DNA of 11,469 nt from NCBI GenBank assembly GCA_943908405.1, contig CALTTE010000062.1:1-11469 (forward strand), given 5' to 3'. A model generated the notes under the pieces. That model had not been told where the DNA came from. It ran no database searches and saw nothing but the letters and a program-made list of their open reading frames with translations. The translations under genes and the position numbers were made by a program. Below are positions 1 through 7,833 of this stretch, in pieces. Numbering within the stretch: position 1 is the first letter of the stretch; every line of letters begins with the position of its first letter. This DNA comes from an uncultured Moraxella sp. (GTDB lineage: Bacteria > Pseudomonadota > Gammaproteobacteria > Pseudomonadales > Moraxellaceae).

Positions 1-46
1 ATATAACAATACAATAAAGATTTAATAAAAAATTTGATTAAATGTG

Positions 47-74
47 TTGTATTTTTTAAAAAAGATGTTATAGT
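47..74 (+). promoter_or_regulatory. Possible sigma70 promoter of the alcohol dehydrogenase gene
   Basis: TTGTAT (47-52) and TATAGT (69-74) are separated by 16 bp, a fair match to the -35 and -10 consensus. The leader to the start codon would be about 75 nt and would contain the 20-bp tandem repeat at 107-146. The flanking DNA is very AT-rich, so chance matches are likely. Confidence 0.35.
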
Positions 75-106
75 AATTTCAAGATTATCAATCTAATTGT
101 ATATTT

Positions 107-146
107 AATTAAAAGTTATTATTTCAAATTAAAAGTTATTATTTCA
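107..146 (+). repeat. Perfect 20-bp tandem duplication in the 5' leader of the dehydrogenase gene
   Basis: The unit aattaaaagttattatttca occurs twice head to tail (107-126, 127-146) with no mismatch. The second copy abuts the ribosome binding site AAGGAG (147-152). It lies between the presumed promoter and the start codon, so copy number would change leader length but not the protein. Confidence 0.9.
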
Positions 147-157
147 AAGGAGTTTTT

Positions 158-1240
158 ATGAGTACAATGAAAGCAATGACCTATTATGGCAAAAATGATG
201 TGCGTTTTGAAGAACGTCCAAAACCAACCATTATTGAACCAACCGATGCCATTATTCGTATGGAAAAAACCACCATTTGCGGTACAGATTTGGGTATTTT
301 AAAGGGCAAAAACCCAGAAATTGAAGAAATGGCACGCAAAAAAACAGGTGAATGGAATGGGCGTATTTTAGGACACGAAGGCATCGGTGTTATTGAAGAG
401 GTGGGCGATGCGGTTAAAAACTTCAAAAAAGGCGACCGTGTCATTATCTCGTGCATTAGTCGTTGTGGCTCTTGCGAAAACTGCCAAAAACAATTGTACT
501 CTCACTGTCGCCAAGACGGTGGTTGGATTATGGGCTATATGATAGATGGCACTCAAGCTGAGTTTGTCCGCACACCTTTTGCTGACACCTCATTGTATCA
601 TCTGCCCGAAAATCTCAATACCGATGTTGCAGTATTTTTGTCCGATGCCTTACCAACAGGACACGAAATCGGCGTACAATACGGCGATGTCAAGCCTGGT
701 GATACGGTAGTAATTGTTGGGGCGGGTCCTGTGGGTATGGGTTGCTTGTTGACCGCTCAATTATATTCACCATCATTGATTATCGTGGTGGATTTAGACG
801 ATAATCGCCTTGAGATGGCAAAACAAATGGGAGCAACTCACACGGTCAATTCCGACAAAGAAGACGCTGTAGCAAAAGTGCTGGAATTAACTGGCGGTCG
901 TGGCGTAGATTGTGCTATTGAAGCGGTAGGTATTCCTGCAACGTTTGACATTTGCCAAAAAGTCGTTAAAGAAGGCGGACACGTTGCCAATGTCGGCGTT
1001 CACGGACAATCGGTTAATTTTGAAATTGATAAATTGTGGATCAAGAATCTAACTGTTACCACAGGACTGGTCAATGCCAATACCACAGGTATGTTATTAA
1101 AAGCGTGTGAATGTAGCAAATTACCAATGGACAAATTGGCTACCCACCACTTTAAATTTGATGAATTTGAAAAAGCCTACGATGTATTCAAACACGCTTC
1201 AGAAAATAAAGCAATGAAAGTTGTGATTGAATATCAGTAA
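158..1240 (+). CDS. Zinc-dependent alcohol dehydrogenase, medium-chain (MDR) family
   Basis: A 360-aa cytoplasmic oxidoreductase that should interconvert an alcohol and its aldehyde or ketone using a nicotinamide cofactor. The N-terminal GroES-like domain carries catalytic-zinc ligands C41 (ICGTD), H73-E74 (GHEG) and D163 (SDALPTG), the latter as in secondary-alcohol dehydrogenases. Cysteines at 103, 106, 109 and 117 have the classical 3-3-8 spacing of the structural zinc site. The Rossmann domain shows GAGPVG at 188-193, and an acidic residue at the end of the next strand (VVDLDDNR, about 212) suggests NAD rather than NADP. The length is normal for the family. The ATG is placed by AAGGAG five bases upstream. 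Substrate cannot be read from sequence; threonine-dehydrogenase-like or isopropanol-type enzymes are alternatives within the family. The gene stands alone and ends at a strong terminator. Confidence 0.93.
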   Translation: MSTMKAMTYYGKNDVRFEERPKPTIIEPTDAIIRMEKTTICGTDLGILKGKNPEIEEMARKKTGEWNGRILGHEGIGVIEEVGDAVKNFKKGDRVIISCISRCGSCENCQKQLYSHCRQDGGWIMGYMIDGTQAEFVRTPFADTSLYHLPENLNTDVAVFLSDALPTGHEIGVQYGDVKPGDTVVIVGAGPVGMGCLLTAQLYSPSLIIVVDLDDNRLEMAKQMGATHTVNSDKEDAVAKVLELTGGRGVDCAIEAVGIPATFDICQKVVKEGGHVANVGVHGQSVNFEIDKLWIKNLTVTTGLVNANTTGMLLKACECSKLPMDKLATHHFKFDEFEKAYDVFKHASENKAMKVVIEYQ

Positions 1241-1264
1241 ACTTAATATCATAACGCATAATAA

Positions 1265-1294
1265 AAAAGCACCGTCTTGATTGACAGTGCTTTT
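1265..1294. terminator. Bidirectional rho-independent terminator between convergent genes
   Basis: AAAAGCAC (1265-1272) pairs with GTGCTTTT (1287-1294). The stem extends by GTC/GAC across one mismatch, with a 6-base loop (1277-1282). T-rich tracts follow on both strands (TTTTAGTTTT on plus, TTTTTTAT on minus). It lies between the convergent alcohol dehydrogenase and lldD genes and probably serves both. Confidence 0.88.
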
Positions 1295-1453
1295 AGTTTT
1301 GGCGATTATTAACAGGTGTATTTGAACTGTTAGCTTAAAACTTTTGATGTTGCCATAATGCAACCAGTTATCAACTCAATACTTAAATATACTTAAACTT
1401 ATGCTAAGCAAAATAAGTGCCTAACAAACAACAATTAACAGACAACCAAAGAC

Positions 1454-2647
1454 CTAAAATGAGTCTTCATCAATATTGCCTTTGACAACGTGTTCATCTT
1501 TGATGACTTGTTCAGGTTTAACCAGACAATCTTGGGTAATGTCGGCAATTTTTTGACAACTCGTTAAGGTCATTGCCACACGCATCTCTTTTTCAAAAAT
1601 ATCCAAAAGATTACTCACACCCGCCTCACCATCAGCAGCCAAGGCATAAATAAAGGCACGCCCAATCATCGTACAATCCGCCCCCAATGCCAACATACGC
1701 ACGACATCAAGACCACTACGAATACCACTGTCCACCAAAATTTTGATGTCGCCTTTGACGCTATCAGCGATGGCAGGCAATGCTCTGGCTGATGACAACA
1801 CCCCATCAAGCTGGCGACCGCCGTGGTTGGAGACAATGATTCCATCTGCCCCAAATCGCACCGCATCTTTGGCATCTTCACTGTCCAAAATACCCTTAAT
1901 TACCATTGGACCATCCCAAAATTCCCGAATCCACTCCAAATCACGCCAAGAAATAGACGGGTCAAAATTGGCAGACAAATAGCCAATATAATCTTCAAGC
2001 CCAATAGTCTTACCCATATATTTGGAGATGTTGCCCAAATCGTGGGGGCGACCAAACAGCCCCACATCAAACGCCCATTCAGGGTGAAACACCGATTGCA
2101 GATAACGCCGCATTGCCGCATTAGGACCACTCATGCCCGAATGGTTATCACGATATCTTGCCCCTGGCACTGGCATATCTACCGTAAACACCAGCGTTGA
2201 ACAGCCTGCCGCTTTGGCACGCTCTAGCACATTGGTCATAAAACCACGGTCTTTTAATACATATAATTGAAACCACATTGGGCGATTGATGGCAGGAACG
2301 ACCTCCTCAATGGGGCATACCGACACGGTAGACAGCGTAAAAGGCAAGCCCTTTTTGTCGGCAGCTTTGGCCGCCTGCACCTCACCACGGCGGGCATACA
2401 TACCTGTTAGCCCTACAGGCGACAACGCCACAGGCATTGATAATTTTTCACCAAACAACTCAATGCCCAAATCCAGTGCCGACATATCTTTTAGCACACG
2501 CTGACGCAAAGCGATGTCAGTCAAATCCGCCACGTTACGCTCAAGCGTCCGCTCAGCATACGCCCCACCATCAATATAATGAAACAAAAATGGGGGCAGT
2601 TTACGCCGTGCTGCTTCACGATAATCGGTTGCTGATGAAATAATCAA
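1454..2647 (-). CDS. lldD: L-lactate dehydrogenase (FMN-dependent, quinone-linked)
   Basis: A 397-aa flavoprotein that oxidises L-lactate to pyruvate and passes electrons to the respiratory chain at the inner membrane. It aligns by eye with E. coli LldD nearly end to end, including PPFLFHYIDGGAY near the N-terminus, LSTVSVCPIEEV at 105-116, and SNHGGRQLDG with catalytic H275 and R278. Other expected FMN/substrate residues are present: Y24, Y129, D157 and K251. The initiation codon is TTG (2645-2647). An AAGGAG at 2654-2659 is spaced six bases away, and the resulting N-terminus (MIISSATDYR) matches the E. coli protein start, so TTG is very likely real. Only the last about 20 residues diverge from E. 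coli. No lactate permease or LldR regulator is adjacent. Confidence 0.97.
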   Translation of the reverse strand: MIISSATDYREAARRKLPPFLFHYIDGGAYAERTLERNVADLTDIALRQRVLKDMSALDLGIELFGEKLSMPVALSPVGLTGMYARRGEVQAAKAADKKGLPFTLSTVSVCPIEEVVPAINRPMWFQLYVLKDRGFMTNVLERAKAAGCSTLVFTVDMPVPGARYRDNHSGMSGPNAAMRRYLQSVFHPEWAFDVGLFGRPHDLGNISKYMGKTIGLEDYIGYLSANFDPSISWRDLEWIREFWDGPMVIKGILDSEDAKDAVRFGADGIIVSNHGGRQLDGVLSSARALPAIADSVKGDIKILVDSGIRSGLDVVRMLALGADCTMIGRAFIYALAADGEAGVSNLLDIFEKEMRVAMTLTSCQKIADITQDCLVKPEQVIKDEHVVKGNIDEDSF

Positions 2648-2675
2648 GGCTCGCTCCTTATATAAATAACGTGCT

Positions 2676-2684
2676 ATTGTAACA
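2676..2684 (-). promoter_or_regulatory. Possible extended -10 promoter of lldD
   Basis: On the minus strand the sequence TGTTACAAT gives an extended -10 element about 28 bases before the TTG start codon. No good -35 hexamer sits at the usual distance, which is tolerated by extended -10 promoters. This is pattern evidence only. Confidence 0.35.
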
Positions 2685-3050
2685 AAAATTACCCCAAAAT
2701 AGCAGTGTTTTAAGCAAAAATTTCATACAACAATAAGCACCTTTTGATATTTGTAAGCCAAAACCGCTTGTATATTGTATTTTACTATCTTTATTTTGCC
2801 ATTTTCAAAAAAGCCGTGATTTTTATAAAACAAAACAATCAGAATAAAATACCCAAACTTACAATCGCTAATATCATCTAGCTTTAAAATTTTAAGATTA
2901 AAAATCCCCATAAAATCGTTATTTGACAATTGTTTGTTGATGACCACTGATTGTTATGGCTAACAAATATTTGGGGTCTAACCTGTTTTTGGTTTGCTTT
3001 ATAAGGACTTTTATTTTACAATGATTTTAAAATCCACTTAAGGACAGACC
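2685..3050. other. Divergent intergenic region lldD-gabD, no convincing gene
   Basis: This AT-rich stretch holds the upstream regions of lldD (leftward) and gabD (rightward). A 74-codon GTG-start reading frame on the minus strand (2723-2947) has no ribosome binding site and no recognisable domain; a FYKNHGF string in it is faintly reminiscent of acetyltransferases. I do not call it a gene. A TTGACA at 2923-2928 (plus) could be a -35 for gabD, but no good -10 follows at 16-18 bp. AAGGA at 3040-3044 is the gabD ribosome binding site. Confidence 0.4.
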
Positions 3051-4538
3051 ATGCCTACAACCACTCACACCAATAAACAGTACAATCCACTAAAACTAAA
3101 CAACCCAAACCTACTACAGACCACCTGCCTAATCGGTGATGGCTGGCACAGTGCCAAAGACGGGGCAACATTTGATGTCAAAAATCCCTTTGATGGCACA
3201 GTCATTGCCCAAGTGCCAAAGCTGTCTTTAGATGAAATCAATAGTGCCATTGACTTTGCCAATACTGCTCAAAAAGACTGGGCAAAACGCACTGCCCACG
3301 AACGGGCAAATATTTTACAGCGATGGGCAACGCTGATTGACGATAATAAAGACGACTTGGCAACGATTTTAACAACCGAGCAAGGCAAACCCTTAAAAGA
3401 AGCCGTAGGCGAGATTACCTATGGCAATGATTTTATTAAATTTTTTGCCGAAGAAGCTAAGCGAGTCTATGGCGATGTTATCCCCACCGCCAAGAATAAC
3501 TTACGCTATGTGGTGAGTAAAGAAGCGATTGGCGTGTGTGCCGCCATCACCCCTTGGAATTTCCCAAGTGCGATGATTACTCGCAAAGTCGCCCCTGCCC
3601 TTGCCGCTGGCTGTGCCATTATTGTTAAGCCTGCTGGGCAAACGCCACTGTCTGCCCTAGCACTGGGCTACCTTGCCAGACAAGCGGGCATACCCGCAGG
3701 GGTGCTACAAATCATTACCGCCAAAGCATCGGTAGCAGGACAAGCACTCACCCAAAGCCCCATCATCAAAAAGCTGTCCTTTACTGGCTCAACCGAAGTC
3801 GGCAAAAAACTGATGAAGCAATCAGCAGACACGCTAAAAAAACTCTCGCTGGAGCTTGGTGGCAACGCCCCTTTTATTGTCTTTGATGACGCTGATTTGG
3901 ACAAAGCCGTTGATGGGCTAATTATCTGCAAACACCGCAACGCTGGGCAAGTGTGTACCGCCGCCAATCGTATTTATGTTCATAATCGCATTAAAGACGA
4001 TTTTATCCGCCGTTATCAGGATAAGGTCGCCAAATTAAGCGTGGGCAATGGACTTGACAATCCAGACATTGGGGCAATGATTAACGATGATGGCATTAAA
4101 AAAGCCAAAGAGCTACTACAAGACGCACTAGACAAAGGGGCAAACGTGGTATTGGGTGGCGACACCGACCAAACTTATCCCACCTGCTTTAGACCAACCA
4201 TTATCACCGATGTCAATGATGAGATGGCGATTGCCAAAGAAGAGATTTTTGCCCCCATTACCGCCATTTATGGCTTTGATGATACCGATGAGGTGATACG
4301 CCGTGCCAACGATACCATTTATGGCTTAGCGGCATATTTTTATACCCAAGATTTAGCACGCTCGTGGCAAGTGATGGAAGGCTTGCAATATGGTATGGTA
4401 GGGCAAAATACAGGACTTATCTCCAACGCTGTCGTGCCGTTTGGTGGGGTCAAGCAATCAGGCTTTGGGCGTGAAGGCTCAAAATACGGCATTGATGAAT
4501 ATGTAGTGGTCAAATACTGGTGCATTGATGTAGACTAA
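3051..4538 (+). CDS. gabD: Succinate-semialdehyde dehydrogenase
   Basis: A 495-aa aldehyde dehydrogenase oxidising succinate semialdehyde to succinate with NAD(P), the last step of GABA breakdown into the TCA cycle, in the cytoplasm. It matches E. coli GabD along its whole length by eye. Visible motifs are PWNFP with oxyanion N170, KPAGQTP with K193, FTGSTEVG at 244-251, LELGGN with general base E268, and NAGQVC with catalytic C302. The C-terminal part contains the family's PFGGVKQSGFGREGSKYG signature. It is about 13 residues longer than E. coli GabD at the N-terminus. The ATG at 3051 has AAGGA six bases upstream, so the extension appears genuine. No gabT or gabP lies beside it, so the physiological aldehyde could also be glutarate semialdehyde or a related compound. 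Confidence 0.95.
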   Translation: MPTTTHTNKQYNPLKLNNPNLLQTTCLIGDGWHSAKDGATFDVKNPFDGTVIAQVPKLSLDEINSAIDFANTAQKDWAKRTAHERANILQRWATLIDDNKDDLATILTTEQGKPLKEAVGEITYGNDFIKFFAEEAKRVYGDVIPTAKNNLRYVVSKEAIGVCAAITPWNFPSAMITRKVAPALAAGCAIIVKPAGQTPLSALALGYLARQAGIPAGVLQIITAKASVAGQALTQSPIIKKLSFTGSTEVGKKLMKQSADTLKKLSLELGGNAPFIVFDDADLDKAVDGLIICKHRNAGQVCTAANRIYVHNRIKDDFIRRYQDKVAKLSVGNGLDNPDIGAMINDDGIKKAKELLQDALDKGANVVLGGDTDQTYPTCFRPTIITDVNDEMAIAKEEIFAPITAIYGFDDTDEVIRRANDTIYGLAAYFYTQDLARSWQVMEGLQYGMVGQNTGLISNAVVPFGGVKQSGFGREGSKYGIDEYVVVKYWCIDVD

Positions 4539-4560
4539 AGTCAATTTAGATAAGTCAGCC

Positions 4561-4595
4561 ATTGATAAGAGCTAACAATAGTTAAAGTTATCAAT
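4561..4595 (+). other. Inverted repeat downstream of gabD
   Basis: ATTGATAA (4561-4568) and TTATCAAT (4588-4595) are perfectly complementary, and an inner TAAC/GTTA pair closes an AATA loop. No U-run follows on either strand, so it is a poor intrinsic terminator. It could be a weak attenuator before the small ORF at 4623. Confidence 0.4.
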
Positions 4596-4622
4596 AAAAA
4601 ATTATCATAAAAAGGAGCAATA

Positions 4623-4796
4623 ATGACTGCTGGTTTTCACTATTTACAAGACGATTATATCACCAATATGCTTTAAGCCAATAATCTACTTAGGATACAA
4701 GTCAATGATTTGGCGGTGCTTCACGTCAAATCAGGCTTTGGAGTGAACAAAAGGATTTTAAATTTAAGGATTGGTTATGTTTTTGAATATTTTTAA
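4623..4796 (+). pseudogene. Small ORF with in-frame stop, probable gene remnant
   Basis: A strong ribosome binding site, AAGGAG (4612-4617), stands five bases before an ATG at 4623. The frame reads 17 residues (MTAGFHYLQDDYITNML) and meets TAA at 4674-4676. The same frame then stays open to 4796 (including VNDLAVLHVKSGFG), overlapping the start of the next gene. The good translation signal in front of such a short frame suggests a former gene interrupted by a nonsense change. The parts SGFG and, in another frame, FGGASRQ recall the aldehyde dehydrogenase C-terminal signature, but this is too short to trust. Alternatively it is a real 17-residue leader peptide. Identity unknown. Confidence 0.3.
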
Positions 4797-5097
4797 TGCT
4801 TTTTTAAATGATTTGAATACCAATCCAGTTATTGATGAGTGGTATATGTCAAATTTTGTCAAAAAACATATAAATACTTTAGATAGTTACGAAGCATTTA
4901 TAATTCTGAAGCAATTTATTGATTATATGATTGATAATTATGATGAACAATCAGAATATGAAATCATAGACACTTTAAGGCATTTAAAATTACAATCTAA
5001 CACCAATGAAATATTTTATAATGATAAGCAAAAAGCTAAAATATTAGAACTATATCAGCAAGAACACAGTCAAGATTTATTGTCTGATATTTTTTGA
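4777..5097 (+). CDS. Hypothetical acidic helical protein, 106 aa
   Basis: The product starts MFLNIFNAFLND and is rich in Asp, Glu, Asn, Ile and Leu. It has no signal peptide or membrane segment beyond a mildly hydrophobic first 10 residues, so it is probably cytoplasmic. The ATG at 4777 is preferred over an in-frame TTG at 4771 because AAGGA (4766-4770) lies six bases before the ATG. Base composition is clearly more AT-rich than in gabD or hutI on either side, which suggests a different origin. Small acidic orphan proteins of this kind are often immunity proteins of polymorphic toxins, but nothing specific shows that here. I do not recognise the family. Confidence 0.65.
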   Translation: MFLNIFNAFLNDLNTNPVIDEWYMSNFVKKHINTLDSYEAFIILKQFIDYMIDNYDEQSEYEIIDTLRHLKLQSNTNEIFYNDKQKAKILELYQQEHSQDLLSDIF

Positions 5098-5150
5098 ATA
5101 GCAACCATTAAGCACAACACTCAAATCAATGCCTCAAGCCAACGGCTAGC

Positions 5151-6395
5151 TTAATAAAACTTACCGCTTTTATTTAATATCCGCCCTGCCACCATCAAAT
5201 TGGTCAAATAATTTTGTCCAATCAAATAGCTTAAATCGGCAGGGCGGTCAATGTCCCACAATGCCAAATCGGCATCAAAGCCTGTTGTTATTTGCCCTTT
5301 TTGATCTTGTAACCCCAAGGCTTGGGCGGCGTGTAATGTTGTCCCTGCCAAGGCTTCTTCTGGGGTTAAACCAAATAAAGTACACGCCATATTCATCGCC
5401 AACAATAGCGATGTGGACGGCGATGTGCCGGGATTGCAATCGGTGGATACCGCCATTTTTACCCCATATTGACGCATCAAATCAATGGGCGGGACTTTAG
5501 TCTCACGCAATGTATAAAAGGCGGTCGGCAATAGCACCCCCACCACGTTTTTGCTCGCCATTTTTTGGATATTTAGCTTGCTTAAATACTCAATATGGTC
5601 AGCGGATAAGCCATCAAAATCCGCCACAAGCCCTGCCCCATTGCTGTCGGATAACTGCTCGGCGTGCAATTTAACGGGCAAGCCAAGCTCTTTTGCCACG
5701 GTAAATACTTGGGCAATCTCATCAGGACTAAAGGCGATATGTTCACAAAAGCCATCAACGGCATCAATCAGCCTCTCATCGTGCAGCATCTTTAGCCACT
5801 CACACACGTTGGCAATATAGCCTTTGGTATCGCCTTGATATTCAGGCGGAATAGCGTGGGCAGCAAGGTAAGTTTTTTGGATAGTTAGCCCAAATTCTTG
5901 CCCTAATTGACAAGCCACTTGTAACATTTTGCGTTCACTGTCCAAATCTAGCCCATAGCCTGATTTAATCTCAAGCGTTGCTACCCCTTGTGCCAAAAAT
6001 GCCTGCAGGCGATTTTTACTTGCCTGATATAATTCATCAAAACTTGCCTGCCTTGTAGCATTGACTGTGGCAATAATACCGCCACCATTGTTAGCGATGG
6101 TCTCATAGCTGATCCCCGTTAGGCGTGCCTCAAATTCATTACTGCGGTTACCTGCATAAACCAAATGGGTATGGCAATCAATCAGGGCTGGGGTGAGCCA
6201 TTTGCCCTTGGCGTCAATGCGTGTATCTACTGAATACTCGCCCAAATCCGCCATCTGCCCAACCCAAGCGATTTTACCATCAACAATCGCTACCGCCCCA
6301 TCATTAATCACGCCATATGTATTGCCAGCCCCGAAACCAAACTGACTTGCCATTGTGGCGATATTCGCCGATTGGATCAACATATCAAAATGCAT
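5151..6395 (-). CDS. hutI: Imidazolonepropionase (histidine degradation)
   Basis: This cytoplasmic amidohydrolase opens 4-imidazolone-5-propanoate to N-formimidoyl-L-glutamate, the third step of histidine catabolism. Counting from an upstream ATG (416 aa), metal ligands are H77 and H79 (CHTHL), H246 (KLHAEQ) and D321 (STDCNPG). The HutI signature NEFEARLTG...GGGI is at about 88-109. Two ATGs are possible, 6401 and 6395. The ribosome binding site TAAGGA (6402-6407) directly abuts the first but is six bases from the second, so I choose 6395 (414 aa). Length and motifs are normal and the gene looks intact. It lies downstream of hutG on the same strand, 183 bp away. The earlier pathway genes hutU and hutH are not in the window. 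Confidence 0.96.
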   Translation of the reverse strand: MHFDMLIQSANIATMASQFGFGAGNTYGVINDGAVAIVDGKIAWVGQMADLGEYSVDTRIDAKGKWLTPALIDCHTHLVYAGNRSNEFEARLTGISYETIANNGGGIIATVNATRQASFDELYQASKNRLQAFLAQGVATLEIKSGYGLDLDSERKMLQVACQLGQEFGLTIQKTYLAAHAIPPEYQGDTKGYIANVCEWLKMLHDERLIDAVDGFCEHIAFSPDEIAQVFTVAKELGLPVKLHAEQLSDSNGAGLVADFDGLSADHIEYLSKLNIQKMASKNVVGVLLPTAFYTLRETKVPPIDLMRQYGVKMAVSTDCNPGTSPSTSLLLAMNMACTLFGLTPEEALAGTTLHAAQALGLQDQKGQITTGFDADLALWDIDRPADLSYLIGQNYLTNLMVAGRILNKSGKFY

Positions 6396-6446
6396 TGTCA
6401 TTCCTTACTGTTTGCAATATTAGTGTGATACAAATTAGCATTACAA

Positions 6447-6491
6447 AACATTAGTACTTATAACATTAGTACTTACAACATTAACATTGTG
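6447..6491. repeat. 15-bp tandem repeat in the hutG-hutI spacer
   Basis: Units aacattagtacttat (6447-6461) and aacattagtacttac (6462-6476) are near identical, and a decayed third unit aacattaacattgtg (6477-6491) follows. Each of the first two contains the palindrome AGTACT. No open reading frame or terminator is evident in the spacer 6402-6578. Confidence 0.75.
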
Positions 6492-7164
6492 CAACGTTGC
6501 CATTATGCACCATTATTAAAATTACCTGCCAAAATGCTTGTAATACTCAGCTTTTTATCATTCAACTATTGAATAGCTCTAAGTTTTAATGATTGTGTCG
6601 CTTGCCACACTTTCAAGTAATTTTGCCAATAGTCGTGCCACCACCTTTAAGCTACGCCCATCGTTATCATAAACAGGATTGGTCTCGGCAATATCAATAA
6701 TTTTAACTTTATTGCTCGCCAAAATCACCTCAAGACAGTGCTCAACAAAATCAAGGCTTAAGCCTTTGGCAGCAGGGGCAGAAACGGCAGGCATTATCGC
6801 CCCTGACAAACAATCCATATCCAAGGTCAAATACAGCACATCAACGCAATGAATAAAATCGGTAATTTGCTGGCAAATCGCCATAAAAGGCAAACGGTAG
6901 CAATCATCGTCTGTTATCACGCTAACACCAAGCGTTTTGGCACGATGAAATAAAGCGGCGGTATTACTAAACTGACTGATACCGATTGTAAGATAATAAA
7001 ACGGCTCGTTTTTTTTGGGATAAAAACTCAGCGATTTGGCGAAACGGCGTGCCTGAAGTGGCATATTTATCTTGACGCAAATCAAAATGGGCATCAAAAT
7101 TAATAATACCAATTTTGGGCATTGCTGTTACAGATTTTTGATGATTTTGTTGTTCTTGCTGTTG

Positions 7165-7254
7165 TAACGCTTGGCTTTGTAACGCTTGGCTTTGTAACGC
7201 TTGGCTTTGTAACGCTTGGCTTTGTAACGCTTGGCTTTGTAATGCTTGGCTTTG
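7165..7254 (-). repeat. Six 15-bp tandem repeats inside hutG
   Basis: The plus-strand unit taacgcttggctttg is repeated at 7165, 7180, 7195, 7210 and 7225 without mismatch, and a sixth copy (7240-7254) has one change. On the coding strand it encodes the pentapeptide ALQSQ. Unit length is a multiple of three, so gain or loss of copies keeps the frame. Confidence 0.97.
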
Positions 7255-7260
7255 TAATTT

Positions 7261-7290
7261 TTGATTGCTTAATATTTGATTGCTTAATAT
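7261..7290 (-). repeat. Second 15-bp tandem pair inside hutG
   Basis: ttgattgcttaatat occurs twice head to tail (7261-7275, 7276-7290) and encodes ILSNQ twice on the minus strand. It is directly next to the ALQSQ array and looks like a diverged part of the same expansion. Confidence 0.9.
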
Positions 7291-7778
7291 TTGGTTCTGT
7301 AGCCCCTGATACAGCCCCAAGAACGACCCCCAAGCAATCTCGTGCCCACCGCCAAGCCCAACAACCAAAGTATCTTTTGCCACCATTTTAGCGACTTGCT
7401 CGCTATAAATTTGTTGGGTTTGCTCAAGGCTATCTTTAGTTATCTTATCATTATCATCACAAATAACATTGCCCAAATCACCGACCAGCGTGGATAGTTT
7501 GCCCTGCTCCACCAAATCAAGACTAATGGGCAATTTGCCCAAAGCGGTTTTGATGGCATCTGGGGCGCGCTTTGCCCCAATACGCCCCAAATTGCGATTG
7601 ACCCCTTGGTCGCAACCAAAGCCCAACAAAGCGATTTTTTGATGAGTAAATTCACTAATATGCTGATACCAATACTGAGCGAGTGGCTCAAACGGCTCAT
7701 CTCGCCCTGTGTAGAGATTGGGGTTAAAGGGGGTTTGTGTGAGCGTCATAGCATTCATTGCATTTATTTAAATGAGCC

Positions 7779-7807
7779 ATTATAGCCCAAAAAATAAATT
7801 TTGAATA
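7779..7807 (-). promoter_or_regulatory. Probable hutG promoter
   Basis: On the minus strand TATTCA (7802-7807), 17 bp, then a perfect TATAAT (7779-7784). The predicted transcript start near 7772 leaves only about 15 nt before the first hutG ATG, which fits the lack of a strong ribosome binding site. No obvious HutC-type operator was recognised. Confidence 0.5.
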
Positions 7808-7833
7808 TAGTCTCTCCATTACCCTAAATTAAT

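Larger units (their letters stand above)
6579..7758 (-). pseudogene. hutG: Formimidoylglutamase split by a one-base frameshift at an A8 tract
   Basis: An arginase/agmatinase-fold Mn enzyme that hydrolyses N-formimidoyl-L-glutamate to glutamate and formamide. The N-terminal part (7758 to about 7017, frame 1) holds GGGHEIAWG with H139 and FDAHFDLR with D222, H224 and D226. The C-terminal part (about 7008 to 6579, another frame) holds LTLDMD with the last metal ligands, then SAPAAKG and NPVYDNDGRS. All expected Mn ligands are therefore present but in two frames. Removing one A from the run of eight at 7009-7016 joins them into about 392 residues. Residues 154-208 are a Gln-rich pentapeptide-repeat insert that makes the protein about 60 aa longer than usual. 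The first ATG (7758) lacks a clear ribosome binding site; Met4 (7749) is an alternative. The break may be a sequencing error, a phase-variable tract or true inactivation. Confidence 0.9.

Noticed and set aside
2723..2947. 74-codon GTG-start minus-strand frame between lldD and gabD
   Set aside because: No ribosome binding site, no recognisable domain, and it occupies the divergent promoter region; most likely a chance frame in AT-rich DNA.
5130..5150. Terminator between the 106-aa gene and hutI
   Set aside because: AGCC/GGCT with a 3-base loop is a 4-bp stem and lacks a U-run on either strand.
6550..6578. Terminator downstream of hutG
   Set aside because: Only a 6-bp AT stem (ATTCAA/TTGAAT) with no U-run; too weak to call.
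7165..7254. CRISPR array
   Set aside because: Repeats are contiguous 15-bp units without spacers and lie in frame inside hutG.
7122..7391. Plus-strand frame with repeated TLGFV units
   Set aside because: It is the antisense reading of the hutG 15-bp repeat array; hutG motifs on the other strand are unmistakable.
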